From Vishniacozyma victoriae (lineage: Eukaryota; Basidiomycota; Tremellomycetes; Tremellales; Bulleribasidiaceae), in assembly GCA_017654735.1 (NCBI GenBank), contig JADPYG010000088.1, positions 372,001 to 436,000 of the forward strand: 64,000 nt of DNA, read 5' to 3'. A model generated the notes under the pieces. It searched no databases, was not told the origin of the DNA, and saw only the letters and a list, made by a program, of their open reading frames with translations. How positions within the stretch are numbered: the first letter of the stretch is position 1; each line of letters opens with the position of its first letter. A program made the translations under genes and the position numbers. Below, piece by piece: positions 1-11,908 of the stretch.

Positions 1-618
1 ATTGTCTCGGGCCAATGTCAGTAAGCGCTGATATCAGGATGAATTGAGGTTGATGCGTATACGAACCAAGCGACATGAATTGATCATTACACCTGGTATG
101 CCCGACTCACACAGGCAGGACATAGCTGATGTCTAGACGAGAGATACATTCTGGTCGTTCTGCAAGATCCTGGACAATAGTCGGCAATTGGTTGAATGAT
201 AGGATGAAGAAGGGAATATCCCGAGAAGCACGAGGTCAGATATTACGATAATGATAATGATGAGACGGCAGCTGGATATGCCATAAAGTAATGAATGTAG
301 AAACACAGGGAGTGAATGAATTTGGATGCATCCTTTTCACGCCATGTTTTCTTTGAGCCCATGTCTGAGTAGTCCCGACCTCCCATGCAGCAGATATGTA
401 TGCGTACAGTGCCGCTCTAATCCCTATGCATAGCACATTGTAGTCAATGGATGAGGTTAGGTGGGGGTCCGCCAAGAAGCCACGTGCATATCGCGTGCAC
501 TTAGGCACATCTCCGCCACACTCCCCGGGGTTGTAACTCCGTCAAATTCCGTTACTGTTTCGCCCTTTGGTCTTTCGACGTGAATTCTTGAACTCGTCCA
601 TCAATACATTCAGCCAAA
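1..618. other. Left-edge intergenic region and RPS14 promoter
   Basis: No gene is recognised. A 90-codon open frame on the minus strand (236-508) has no familiar motif and no supporting splice pattern. The last 100 bases, with pyrimidine-rich tracts up to the ATG at 619, are the probable promoter and leader of the ribosomal protein gene. The far left could be the flank of a gene outside the window. Confidence 0.4.
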
Positions 619-1210
619 ATGGTAAGTATCACCCACGCCTCCATCAGTAGAACTAGACTGACATGACAGCCCCCAAAGAAGGTCAGAACCGAAAACGCTA
701 CCGCCGTCTCCCTTGGACCTCAGATCCAGGAGGGTGAGCTTGTCTTTGGTGTTGCCCACATCTTTGCCTCGTACGTGAAACCACAATTTGGATAAGGATA
801 GGACACTGATAGTCAGGTTCAACGACACTTTCGTTCACATTACCGATCTTTCTGGAAAGGAGACCATCTCCCGAGTTACCGGTGGTATGAAGGTCAAGGC
901 CGACCGAGACGAGTCTTCTGTAAGTTTTACATACGCGCTATTCCAAATCAAAGCTAATATTTAGCCCTACGCCGCCATGTTGGCCGCTCAGGATGTCGCT
1001 GGAAAGTGCAAGGAAGTCGGAATCACCGCTCTCCACGTCAAGCTTAGGGCTACCGGTGGTACCCGAACCAAGCAGCCCGGTCCAGGAGGACAGGCCGCTC
1101 TCCGAGCCCTCGCCCGTGCCGGTATGAGGATCGGTCGAATTGAGGACGTTACCCCTACCCCATCCGACTCCACCAGGAGAAAGGGTGGTCGACGAGGACG
1201 AAGGCTCTAG
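619..1210 (+). CDS. RPS14: 40S ribosomal protein S14 (uS11)
   Basis: Small-subunit ribosomal protein uS11, which sits on the platform of the cytosolic 40S subunit and helps 18S rRNA maturation. Removing three introns (622-669, 771-816, 920-964) gives about 151 residues, the normal eukaryotic length. Recognisable stretches are [59 protein letters not shown] and the basic C-terminus [10 protein letters not shown]. The first intron starts directly after the ATG, so exon 1 codes only for the initiator methionine. Codon choice is strongly biased to C/G-ending codons, as expected of a highly expressed gene. Identity is considered certain. Confidence 0.98.
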
Positions 1211-1651
1211 TTTCTTTTCTCGACATCAATCGATTGTTGGGATTTGGAGACTGGGGGTTGGAGTTTTTGTTGAAAATATTGGAATCAGGTCTTTTAGGAA
1301 TAGGAGTCTGTATGTGCCAATGGTCGTTACACATCGTCGATCGCTAGCACGCGTTGTGGTCATACCTTTCTAGTCTTTAGTGATGATAAAGTGATGATAC
1401 TTCCCGTGGCTACCTGCTTGATCGCGTCTTGCATAATCCTTCTCTTGTGCTTGTCTACTGGCTGACTATCCTTTCATTGGCTGACTATCCTTCGCTTGCC
1501 ATATTGCTACTGTGCTTCGAGACTTGTGGCTAGTTATCGTGGTGTTGTTGAGCAGAAGATGGGATCGTACATTCACAACAACAATCAAGTCAATTAATTA
1601 CCAGGATCTCAAAACTCATGAGTCTAGTGTACAACCAAGTTCCCAAACCAT
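1211..1651. other. Convergent intergenic region RPS14/BRF1
   Basis: 3' flanks of two genes that face each other. No gene is seen. The only structure noticed is a short direct repeat, GGCTGACTATCCTT, in two copies near 1460 and 1481. Confidence 0.5.
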
Positions 1652-4193
1652 CTACTCATCGTATTCAGCATAATCAGCCCCAACTTCCCCACCCATCTCA
1701 TACCCAGCTCCACCATAATCATATCCACCTACAATCAGCTCTCCACCTCCTCACATGTCAAGAAATACTCACCTCGCTCATCATATTTCTCATTATCATC
1801 CTCCTTTTCATTCTCATCATCATCCTTTTCATCCATAACCTGTAATCCATCAAATCCACCACCTGGTCCATCTCCTGGATCAAGACCTAATTCTTTCATC
1901 GCTGCAAGATTTAGTCTGGAGGAGAAATTCTTTTGGGTCATTAGACCTTCCATTGCTTCTCGGGGGGTGTTGTAAGGTTGACTTCGTTTTTGTGGTCTTT
2001 GTTTTCTCTTTTGTTTCTGCTTGTCAGCTATGTTCAACTGGTGTGGCTACTTGACATACTCTACGTTGAATCTTGTCGGCATTGTTCAACTCGTACTGTT
2101 CTCTTTGCCATTGCTTTTCTGGATTGTTAGCTCGTGATTGACGTCCAGGAACGCGACAGCCTACCCTTACTATCCTCCAACCACTTTCCATTATGACTCA
2201 ACCACATCCTAGCTCTTGTCCTCTGTTCATTCTCTTCCATCTGCCAAATCCCATCAATCTCATCATCATCCACATCATCAAATTCCGACACAGGATCGGC
2301 TTTTGCTCCCTTATCCCTAGCCCTCAATGCCCTATTGACAACTTCAAACTCATACATGACATCCAGCGGATCTCTCGCTCCTAACCAAAGGGAAAGACGG
2401 TCTTCCATGTGTTTGTCTGTTAGAGCGGATTCGTGTCGGATTTTCGGCATGTACTTCTCTTCAATCTGTTTACGGACTGCTTCGGGGTCGTCAAAGTTTT
2501 CGAACTTGACCACTCGAAGTCGAGGATCTTCCACATCATCTGCGCCTTTCTCTTCCTTATCCTGATCATCTTCTCCTTCATCATCCTCTTCTCCTTCCTC
2601 ATCGTCCTCCTTCTCCCCTTCTCCCTCTACCAACTCATCCAGCTCCTCTTCATCCAAGTCCAAATCGTCATCACCAGTCGAAGCGACTTTATTATATCGC
2701 TTAAACTTCTTGATCGCCTTCAACCGCTCATTCTGGGCAATCTCGGGATTGTCACCAGCAGCATCGAGGTCTCGAACATATTGGTCAGGTACAGGTGGGG
2801 CTAAATCCGTTTCCTCTTCATCCTCTTCTTCCAGACCATCCAATTGCGCGACAGCAGCTTCGATGGCGGTCTGCATTTGACTTTGTTTCAGCTGACTTTG
2901 TCGAGTCCTCTCTTCTTCTTTCCGTCCTTCCTCCTCCTGTTCCTCTTGCGTTGGAACAGCTTCAGAAGGTGATCGGCGCGTAGACAGTGACCGACTCCGA
3001 CTGGTGCTCGATTTCGATAATTTCGTGATTCCATCATTGAATTTCCGTCGTTTAGCATCCCGTTGTTCCTGCTGCTTGACGACTGGGGGTTGCATTTCCC
3101 CAGGTGCCTTCAAATCATCATCCGTCATATTCTTCCATTGCTCCACTGTCTTGTCTGCCATTCCCGTCTGGGCGAATTCGAGTAATCTCCTCTTGATTGT
3201 CGTAGGCGATACTTTAACGATTTGAGCAATTTCCTCAGGTGTTCGATGATGCCCATTCATCCTAGCTGCTACTAAGAGGCAGGCTCCACAGACTCCCGCT
3301 GGACGTCTTCCTTCAGACATCCAATCTGCTTGAAATCGCTTGACGAGTCGACTAGCGTCCGTAGCTACTTTATGCCTGTCGTTTCCGAGATCTAATCGGT
3401 TGGCGAACCGAAGACTGTACACTGCTGGGTCGGTCATTGGCATGGGATCTGTTAAATGAAGTATCGACCGGAGTTTCAAATACGTCCCACCAAGCTCAAA
3501 CACGTTGATCTGATATCAGCTTTCGATCATGCAAGGTCGGACAAGCTTACCTGAAGACGCTCTGAGAAGTCGATAAGCATATGAGGTTCCTTCCTCAGCC
3601 TGCTTTGGAGGTATAAACAACTAGCCACCACATAATCCTTTCTCCTGCCCTTGTGGAAATTCGAGTCGACCGCAAGAGCAAATAATCGTTGAGCACCTTG
3701 ACGAACTGCATGTCCTAATGCCATATGTCCAGCGACTAGACTGATTCGGATTTGGCCTACCATCAGCTCTAGGCGACGATGTCATAGCAGCTGACATACC
3801 TTGAGCTTTGATATTCTCGGTGGATTGGACACTATTCCGACCTCGTAGTCCACCTATACCAGCTGCTCATCAGCCCCATCCTGAAAGACGAAGGTGGACA
3901 TACTAGACCCATGCGATACGAAGGCTCCTTGGACATGTACACGTCCACCAGCACCTTCAGCAAACCCGACTTCGCTGACGAGGATATTCTCCTCTGCAAT
4001 ATAACCACATTCCTGACACCTGGAAATCAGCAAAAAGCGCTTAATTTCATGATGGTACAGGAATGACTAACTCGACACGACCTGAAGTATAGTCTGTCGC
4101 GAGGTTTGTACCTCTACAATTCGGACAGAATGTCTATTGCTATCAGTCTACATTCTTGAGAGAGATGAAAGCATAAAGTCATACAGCAGGCAT
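1652..4193 (-). CDS. BRF1: TFIIIB subunit Brf1 (TFIIB-related factor)
   Basis: RNA polymerase III initiation factor that, with TBP and Bdp1, recruits Pol III to tRNA and 5S genes. The ATG at 4193 is followed by MPA and an intron, then an N-terminal zinc ribbon with CPNC and CQEC pairs. Two TFIIB-type cyclin folds follow: GHAVRQGAQRLFALAVDSN in the first, and ACLLVAARMNGHHRTPEEIA with the following segment in the second. The C-terminal half is very acidic and carries the Brf homology block around MWLSHNGKWLEDKKQWQREQ, which only becomes continuous after a 51-nt intron is removed. The last exon ends AEYDE-stop at 1652. The protein is about 750 residues. Divergent from UBA2 with about 320 bp between the ATGs. 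The family assignment is firm; exact exon ends are by eye. Confidence 0.93.
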
Positions 4194-4515
4194 GGTGGGA
4201 ATCGATCTGGCGACCGAACAATGGGATTTTTGATAAGATAGAAAGAGCCGTGTTGTTGTTTCAGGATGGCCAGTCCAGCAAGAAGGCAGGGATATGCGAG
4301 GTCGAGGTGTTTAACACGTATACAATACGAAAAGCGAGGATGAATGACAAATGAAGGTATACACTGTATGTGTGCATTGACTCATTGCATTGAGACGTGA
4401 ATGATTTGATTCCGTCACCCACTCAACTCAATCACTACTCTCGTTACCTTAATTTCCCTTCTCCCTCTCTATACCTCTTTCATACCTGCATAACAACCTC
4501 GCAGGTTCATTCAAA
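4194..4515. promoter_or_regulatory. Divergent promoter BRF1/UBA2
   Basis: About 320 bp separate the two divergent ATGs. No TATA box stands out and no known operator is recognised. The 70 bases before UBA2 are CT-rich, typical of leaders in these yeasts. Confidence 0.5.
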
Positions 4516-6849
4516 ATGGCACGATCAACATCAGTACAAGCTCTGCTAGGGGCTGATACCTTCGAAAAGGTCAAAAACACTAAAATACTAGTAGTAGGAG
4601 CTGGAGGGATTGGTTGTGAGCTACGTGAGTCCTCCACTCTGGCTGACGAGAGGTACTGATGAGATAGTCAAGAACCTCGTTCTGGTCGGATTTGCTAATA
4701 TTGAAATTGTTAAATGCCTTCTTCAGAGCCCGAAGACGGAATAGCTAATATCCAGATCGACCTGGATACTATCGATTTATCTAATCTAAATCGACAATTC
4801 CTATTCCGTAAACCTGATATCTCAAAATCCAAAGCTCTAGTAGCAGCGGTAACGGCCCGTCATTTCAACCCATCATCCGGTATAAACATTCACGCAAGGC
4901 ATGGGGATGTGAAAGAGGGAATAAACGATGTAGAGTGGATCAAAGGATTTGGGCTGGTTATGAACGCCCTTGATAATGCCGGTGGGTTCAGCTGAATGGG
5001 TCGCGCCTAGGAGAGCTGATAGAAGACGCCCGACGACATGTTAACAAATTATGTCAAGCTGCCAATACACCCCTCATTGAATCGGGTACAGCAGGGTATA
5101 TGGGTCAAGCCGTGCCACATCTCAAGGTCAGCTTCGTGGTTCATGTAAAGAGCTAAGCTGACGAGGTAGGATAAAACCGAATGTTATGATTGTGTAACCA
5201 AGGCTACCCCAAAATCATATCCGGTCTGCACGATTCGAGCAACACCCAGTGAACCGATTCATTGTATCGTCTGGGCGAAGGCTTATTTGTTCGGGTAAGC
5301 TGGCTGTCTGTTTGGATCGCAGAGCTGACGTGATAGAAAGCTATTCGGCGAGGACGATGAAGCTGGCGAAGAGGGAGAGCTGGACAAGGCAAAGGCTGAA
5401 GGCGAGAATGGTAAGCTAGCTTCCTCTCTGCCGAGCTGACTATCAGCGGAGGAGATTGAGAACCTAAAGAAGGAAGCTGCTGCTTTCCGAGAAGTCAGAT
5501 CGAATCTCGGCGAGGAGGATGGACCCCAGAGGGTATTTCAAAAGGTCAGCTACCCCGCACAGACTACAGAGTGTATCGAGCTAAACACCCAGGTGTTCAA
5601 CGAAGATATCAATCGTCTACTTAAAATGGACGAAATGTGGAAAGTCCACGGTCGAGTCAAGCCTGTTGCACTAGATGTGGAGAGTATCAACGACGGATCA
5701 TTCGTTATCCCTCCTCTCAGGAGACCTCCCGCAGCTCCCGTAAATGGTGCCGGCCCATCAAAACCTACGCCTGTCAACCAGTCTACATTGAAGGATCAAC
5801 AGGAATTGAGCGTCAAGGATAATCTGGATTTGTTTGTTGACAGGTAAGCTGTGCGAGCTGCAAGGGCGGACCAGCTGACATTCAGCTGTAAACGATTATC
5901 CGCACGCGCTATTGCTCAGCCAAATGTCGTGCTTGCATTCGACAAGGATGATGACGATACCCTCGACTTTGTGGTTGCTACTTCCAACCTGCGAGCTATC
6001 GCTTATGGTATACCCAAAAAGACTCGTTTCGAGGTCAAAGGTGAGCTAGCGAGTGCTCAGAGCCGGACCAAGCTGACGAACAGAAATGGCAGGAAACATC
6101 ATCCCCGCTATCGCAACTACCAACGCGGTAGTAGCCGGCTTAATCGTCATGCAAGCTATTCAACTTCTCGCCAATCCAGACTCGATACCTAAAAAGGCTG
6201 TCTTAGGTCAAGCCCCAAAACGTCCACTTGGTGGTTATCCTCCCCCCAAACCCGAAGAATCATGTCCAATCTGCCGAGACGCTTATATCCCTTTCAAAGT
6301 CGATTCTACGAAATGTACCCTTGGTGAATTCGTCAAGGAAGTAGCTGGCAGTTGGTTGAATGGTGGACTGGAGGATGCGGAGGAGGAATTTGAATTTAGT
6401 GTTTTGGAGGGAGGGAGGATCTTGGCTGATCCTGATGATGAGGATAATCATCCTAGGACATTGGGTGATATGGGTGTGGATCAGGGCAAGATCCTGACTA
6501 TTATGGATGAAGAGGAAAAGTACCGTCCGATTCATTTCTGTTTATGTGCACCGTAAGCTGCGTCACGCATGACAGAAAGGTTAAGCTGATGAGCAGGGAA
6601 CCAAACGCCTCAAAATCATATACCCTCCCATCCCAACCACCCAAGATCCCCCTCCGCCCAAAGAAGGCAGAGATCAGGGCTCCATCACCTGATGAAGGTT
6701 TCTCAATTCTCGACTCACAAGCGCCCGTCCCATCAGCAGAGCCAACTGGTACTAAACGTTCAGCATCTGATATGGAGGATGTACCAATTGTCAAGAAACA
6801 GAAAGTAGCAGTCGTTGATGACGATGATGACGATTTCGAGATTCTATAG
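4516..6849 (+). CDS. UBA2: SUMO-activating enzyme subunit Uba2 (E1 catalytic subunit)
   Basis: With Aos1 it adenylates SUMO and carries it as a thioester to Ubc9, mainly in the nucleus. The Rossmann ATP site [19 protein letters not shown] is formed across the first intron and is followed by [17 protein letters not shown]. Structural zinc cysteines come from TECYDC and, near residue 430, CPIC. The catalytic cysteine lies in [20 protein letters not shown], the Uba2-specific context. A ubiquitin-fold region ([13 protein letters not shown] onward) and a basic nuclear signal [18 protein letters not shown] precede the acidic end [10 protein letters not shown]. About 630 residues, with roughly ten short introns. 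The second intron appears to use a weak donor, GTTAAA. All key residues are intact. Confidence 0.95.
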
Positions 6850-7081
6850 TTTCTAGTATAGAGTATGTAGATAAATATAGTACAGCTACGAGACTTCTAG
6901 GTATGAAATACTGTAAATAATGACGCACTGTTAAGTTACCGGGTACACCGGTGATCACTCTATGACGTGCCTGAATTGCTCCACCATAAGTCATAAGTGG
7001 GGGATGTACCATCTACAGTCTCCTTTCATTCACCTTATATCAATCAACAACTCTCCTATAACTCATATCAATACATAAACC

Positions 7082-7909
7082 ATGGGCCTCTTTAAAGGAT
7101 CTGCACCCCAGCAACTTCTCCCCGTCAACCCACCTATCGGCGTCTACCCCAACTTCATAGCCAAAGTACCAACAGTCTTGACCCTCAAAGAGTCGTTATT
7201 CTCCCTTAGCGGAGTGAGTCATTTCTTCATTATATCCAGGGTTCACCTATCAAAGTGCCATACTCATATGTAGGATGACTTTACGATCAAGGATGGCAAT
7301 GGGTACCCAGTGATTAGGTGCAAAGGAAAAACACTTTCATTCAGGGATCGTAAAGGTGAATCCTCACCCCCTCGTGCCACGCTGGCGTATCGCTGACTAG
7401 TAGTGATCACTGATCCCAATGGACTGCATTTGTTCGAGATCTCAAACAAATTACTATCTATCAAGACAACATATGAGGCCGAGGATGCAAATGGTAATCA
7501 TGTCTTTACTGTAAAAAAGAAGTTCGGTAGTAAGTAGTCTCTTCCTCAACCTGATTATTGGCGCTAATGGATAGTCTCGACAAAGATGGAAGCTACATTC
7601 AAGAACCACGGTACAGTGCAAGAAATGGAGATTGACTTGAACGGTGATTTCTGGGGTGGATCAGCGGACTTATCAGTACACGGTGGTCCAGTCATCGCTC
7701 AAATCACTCGACAAGTATTCGGCGCAAGGGAGATGTTTTCGGATTCCAACTCTGTACGTCTCCTACCTTTATCCTGCCAACAAAGCAGACAATAAAGGAG
7801 ATGACTGACTGGATAGTACTTTGTTACTGTTGCGCCTGGTGTTGATTTGGCTTTGGTAGCTGCTATCTGTATCTGCTTTGACGAGGCCAAGAACGACAAA
7901 AAGGATTAA
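7082..7909 (+). CDS. LURP-one-related (LOR/Tubby-like) protein, copy 1
   Basis: A protein of about 205 residues of the LURP-one-related family (DUF567), which shares its barrel fold with Tubby and phospholipid scramblases. The biochemical role of fungal members is unknown. Four introns are removed. The protein begins MGLFKGSAPQQLLPVNPPIG and shows typical family strands: FTIKDGNGYPVIRCKGKTLS, VITDPNGLHLFEISNKLLS, MEATFKNHG, EIDLNGDFWGGSADLSVHGG and the C-terminal hydrophobic helix VDLALVAAICICFDEAKND. It is followed 418 bp downstream by a close copy with the same intron positions, so the two arose by tandem duplication. No signal peptide is seen. Confidence 0.85.
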
Positions 7910-8327
7910 GCTAAGCAAGGAGATGGGCGAAGATATATACACGGCTGTTGTAGCGATAGTGATGAGATCATCCTGTGTTCTTTTTATGTGTTTCTCCGTT
8001 ATTGGCATACTTTCTCTCGTATCTCAAGAGACCACTCGTGTATCTATCTGCCTGTCGACTTGAACGCCTCCAGTCTGTTGACTGACGTGACTCCAGGATA
8101 GCGGTGTACCCTGATAGATTGCATCATGATATGATGTATTGCTGTGTTTGCCGAGAAGCCGTGAAACCGAACTATTCCTCGGTCTTCCGGCTTGGCAACA
8201 AAGTGCCTGGCGTCTGTCCCAGAGTATGTTCCGAAGGATCCGCTCCACCGGCTGAGGGTATATAGCCTTGGTTTGTCTATTCTACTTGTACTTCTACTCT
8301 TTCAATATCCAGTGAACAAGCAGCACC
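7910..8327 (+). promoter_or_regulatory. Intergenic region and promoter of second LOR gene
   Basis: No gene is recognised in these 418 bp. A TATA-like box TATATAG lies at 8259-8265, 63 bp before the ATG at 8328, followed by a CT-rich leader. Copy 1 lacks an equally clear TATA box, so the two copies may be expressed differently; this is inference. Confidence 0.5.
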
Positions 8328-9127
8328 ATGGGCCTCTTTTCAAATTACTCCCCTCAGCAGGAATTACATCCTGTCAATCCACCTCTTGGGATCTATCCCA
8401 ATTTCACCGCTAAACAGCCGACGATGTTGACTCTTCGAGAGCATGCTTTCTCTTTCAGCGGGGTATGTCATCTCTCAGTTCCCCCCCAGAAACCTGCCAT
8501 GGTGTATATTGAGAGATAAGCTGACTCTCAGGATGATTTCACGGTCAAGGACAATAACGGATACCCAGTGATCAGATGTGAAGGCCAGGCATTCTCATTT
8601 AGAGGTCGGAAAGGTATGTCCACACGCCATAACCCATCTGATTATAGTCATCACCGACCCAAATGGACAACTCTTATTCCAATTAACCAACAAAATGTTT
8701 TCATTCCAACCAACATACGAAGCAGAAGATGCAAATGGTCAACCATTATTTATGGTCCGGAAACGATTCGGATGTATGTCCCCCCCGCTTCATTTTATAC
8801 TGATGATAGTTTCAACTAAAATGGAAGCAACTTTTAGAAATCATTCTACAGGACAAGAGACGATTATTGATTTAAATGGAGATTTTTGGGGAGGAGCTGC
8901 TGATTTATCGATTCAGGGTGGACCTGTTATTGCCCAGATTACTAGGGATGCGTTTAGTGCTAGAGAGATCTTTTCGAACTCTCAACAGGTATGTCCACTT
9001 GACATTGACAGACAAGGGTCCAGCTGAGTGGTAGTACTTTGTGACTGTTGCTCCCGGGGTGGATTTAGCGCTGGTCGCTGCTATCTGTATCTGCTTTGAC
9101 GAGGCCAAGAATGACAGGAAGAAGTAA
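8328..9127 (+). CDS. LURP-one-related (LOR/Tubby-like) protein, copy 2
   Basis: Tandem paralogue of the preceding gene with the same start (MGLF), the same intron placement and the same order of strands: FTVKDNNGYPVIRCEGQAFS, VITDPNGQLLFQLTNKMFS, MEATFRNHS, IDLNGDFWGGAADLSIQGG, VDLALVAAICICFDEAKND. The N-terminal 10 residues and the segment before the third intron differ most. The stop at 9125-9127 sits within AAGTAAGTA, which resembles a donor site, so a further short exon cannot be excluded. Function is unknown; binding of membrane lipid is a family-level guess only. Confidence 0.83.
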
Positions 9128-9319
9128 GTACTCAGAAGCCGTGAGGAATTTCAAGTATTCCAGGAAGAAGATGCATTTGGATTGCACTGTAGCACCAAGA
9201 ATGATTGTTACTGCTTGAATTTGTTGATTTCTATCGATACATTTCATTCTGCTGGTCATCTACTATATTCTAGCGTGTCGTTATATTGACTCGTTTCTCG
9301 ACTCGTTACCGACTACCCA

Positions 9320-10065
9320 TTACCTCCCCGTCGACCAGTGTAGCCCCTCTATGCGGCTCGTGAAATCCCTCATGACTCCCATGACATCCAATGCGACCGG
9401 TTCATTACGTGATGGCTGACTAGGGATAGGTCGAGATGGTTCAAGCTGGACGAGGAATGGTTCGGATGACAAGCCCGGTCCTGGCGGTAGAGTGTTCGGA
9501 TCTTGATGTATACGAGTGACAGTCAGGTTGAGGATGATGAGAGGTGTTGGGAGGTGAAAGACGAGTCCAGAGCGTGTGTAGCTGTGTGAACGCCTACCCG
9601 TTAGCTCGACAACCCTCTTATGAGGTCGGTAACTCACTTGAAGTCCATTGCATCTAGAAAAGATTCAATGGCGAGCCTTGACTTTGGATCCGCAATTCCC
9701 GCCCCAACATACGACCTAACCTCCATATCCCTATACTCCGACGCATTGATTAATCCAGATACGTAGCTCATTTCATACCCCCACATTTCATCTTCATGCA
9801 CTACAACTTCCTTCTCTTTTCCTTTAGCTGATGGTGCAGGTGTGGATCTCCTTTGAGCCCGGAGCCGTAAAGTACGTTGTTGCGGAAGTACGGTGTTTGT
9901 TGGGTTGTAGATATCGTCTCGGACCATATACGGACTGACGTGGACAGCTAGTAGGGAAAGCCGGGAAATGAAGCGTGTGTAGTTTGAAGGAGGTAGAAGA
10001 GCGTAGATGGTCGGTACGACTAGCTGTTGATGCTGCTGCTGTGCTGGAGGTTGAGGTTGAGCCAT
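9320..10065 (-). CDS. MED18: Mediator complex subunit 18-like protein
   Basis: Probable Med18/Srb5, a head-module subunit of Mediator that links activators to RNA polymerase II. One intron of about 47 nt (CTAAC branch, TAG acceptor) joins LDAMDFK to RSHSYTRSGLVFHLPTPL, giving 232 residues. The layout fits Med18: an N-terminal half with LRLRAQRRSTP and an EMSYVSGLINASEY strand, the helix DPKSRLAIESFLDAMDFK, then the strand pair LVFHLPTPLIILNLTVTRI and a closing segment LDVMGVMRDFTSRIEGL. The N-terminus is Q/P-rich. The sequence is divergent, so this rests on overall pattern rather than a diagnostic motif; another small Mediator subunit is possible. Divergent from ATP11 with only 165 bp between ATGs. 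Confidence 0.62.
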
Positions 10066-10230
10066 TGTGAATGATATAAAGAGTGAATTGATGGGGCGAT
10101 TTAGACAGAATAGGTGTTCATCAGAAAGTAACTTGATATCGGAAACATCCGAAAGGAATCTTACGTCACGGAATAGGAATAGCACCGAAAATGTCACCTC
10201 TCCTGCTACGACTGTACGACATCAACCACT

Positions 10231-11453
10231 ATGCTAGCACTCCGCTCAGTACAAGCATCTTCCTCCCGGCTTGCGATCCCAACAAGGACGGCAGTCAGAT
10301 GTATCTCAGCTACTCCGAGGAGATTCGATATCGAAGCTGAAATCGATAAAAGGATAAATCCAAGAGAAGTCATTGAGAAGAAACGTAAAGAATTCGAAGA
10401 CAAGTATGGGCACAAGCTCAAGAAAAAGGTCGAGGCGTGAGCTTTTCAGCCAAAATCTCCGGTATGAGCTGATAAATAGTGAGGGCGTGAGAGATTTGGA
10501 AGAGCTGAAACGAAAAGTCGTTACTCCCTCGGTGGCTGCTGCTTTGAAAGCTAAGCGGAGGGCTGAGGAATATAGGTTGGAAGAACAGGCGAAAGCTTCT
10601 AGGGAATTGGCCGAGGAGCAGGAAGCGAGAACTGCTGGACCAAAAGCTGCGGCTCCGAGGAAAGAGAGGGTAAAGCAATCGGAGGGAGACCGTGCTGGTA
10701 TCAAGGTCAGTCAGCTGCATGGCCGTCGCGACTTCAGCTGATGATCAGCCCCTAGGATCCATCATTAACCTCCCCTTGATCCACCTTACACCGCATGACG
10801 ACGCTGCTATTGCCAAGATCTGGACAACATACCACAGTACCCACCCTACCCTTTCCAATTCTTTCCTGTCCGCCTCAGTGCCCTCCAAGACATACGACAC
10901 AATGATCTCACTCGCTAAAGCCAATCCTTTCTTTGTCATTCCCCTTCCTCGCTCCGCTGGCCAGAGCAAGTCCGACGTGGTCAAGACAGACGAATATGAG
11001 ATGTTTGTCTTACAATGGTTATTCCACCCTACTCCCGAATCGAGTCCTTCCGGTACTCCCCTCCCCTCCACCGCTTCAGCGATCTTCACCCCATTAGAGG
11101 AATTCAAGAAACAAGGAGAATGGGCACAACCGTACCTCGTCCTCACCCATTACCCGGATTTATCGCATTCACACGGGACTGTCCTAATGCGAGGTGAAAT
11201 ATCAGGAGCATCAGCAGGAGGACCAGATGGATCAGATTTGAACCCTGGTTACCTACTTTCACAACAGCAAGCACAGTTACTTGCTCTTGCATTACAGAGG
11301 TTTTATTGTGCCGGTATTGAAGTAAAAGGAGAGGGAGCAGCCGGTACACAAGAGAGATTGAAGCGTATAGAAGCGTTGACAGGGTTCAGGGAGAGGCCAG
11401 AACAGTGGGATTGGACAGGGTTGGTCAACATGGCCTATGGTGGTTTGGTCTAG
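10231..11453 (+). CDS. ATP11: F1-ATPase assembly factor Atp11, mitochondrial
   Basis: Matrix chaperone that holds the F1 beta subunit during assembly of ATP synthase. The N-terminus MLALRSVQASSSRLAIPTRT is Arg/Ser-rich and acid-free, a likely mitochondrial presequence. Two introns are removed: one of 43 nt after KKKVEA, and one near 10706-10748. The second joins the coiled, charged N-terminal part to the ATP11 core. Core landmarks are LTPHDDAAIAKIWTTYHSTH, NPFFVIPLPR, FVLQWLFHP, YLVLTHYPDLSHSHGTVLMR, ALALQRFYCAG and FRERPEQWDW. About 378 residues. ATP2, its client, lies about 30 kb downstream on the same strand. Confidence 0.9.
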
Positions 11454-11908
11454 GTGCCTCGTGTACAATGCATGTTGTGTAGCATGTTCCAATGCATGCT
11501 CCGAACCATGCTCCAAAGCATGTTTTCCCTTGACTTCTTGAATGCATGCAAACATGCTTTGATGCATGCCTCGTCCATCCCGTATTTAAGAAGGCTTCCC
11601 GTCAACATCAATTGCCGTTATCTTGTTCCTGAAACTACATTTCTACCTTTACGACCTATATTTCACTATTTTTCCGTATATTACAATTGAACGACCCGCA
11701 TCCAGCATCCGATCTCAATTATAGCTGATCGCCCTCTTCTGTCAAATCGATAAGCTGGGCGAAGTACCGAAAGCGATCCGTAGAGAAGCTTCAGAGCTAG
11801 AAAGCCTCAACGAAGGGATGTGTTGATCATATTGCATGTTGGATCGTCCACCAATCAACCTAGACTACCTCCTCATACACCAGGCAAACACTCGGCCAAT
11901 AAGAGAAG
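11454..11908. other. Intergenic region with CATG-rich cluster
   Basis: No gene is recognised. The first 120 bp hold eight CATG tetramers in about 100 bp, several within GCATGC or TGCATG; see the separate repeat entry. The rest is the probable promoter of the chromodomain gene. Confidence 0.5.
11467..11570. repeat. Cluster of GCATGC/TGCATG motifs
   Basis: The stretch contains eight CATG cores spaced about 8-25 bp, most flanked as TGCATGC or AGCATG. The motif is self-complementary, so it can be read on both strands. It starts within 15 bp of the ATP11 stop. It could be a transcription-factor site cluster for the downstream gene or part of the ATP11 3' UTR; no function is shown by the sequence. 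Confidence 0.5.
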
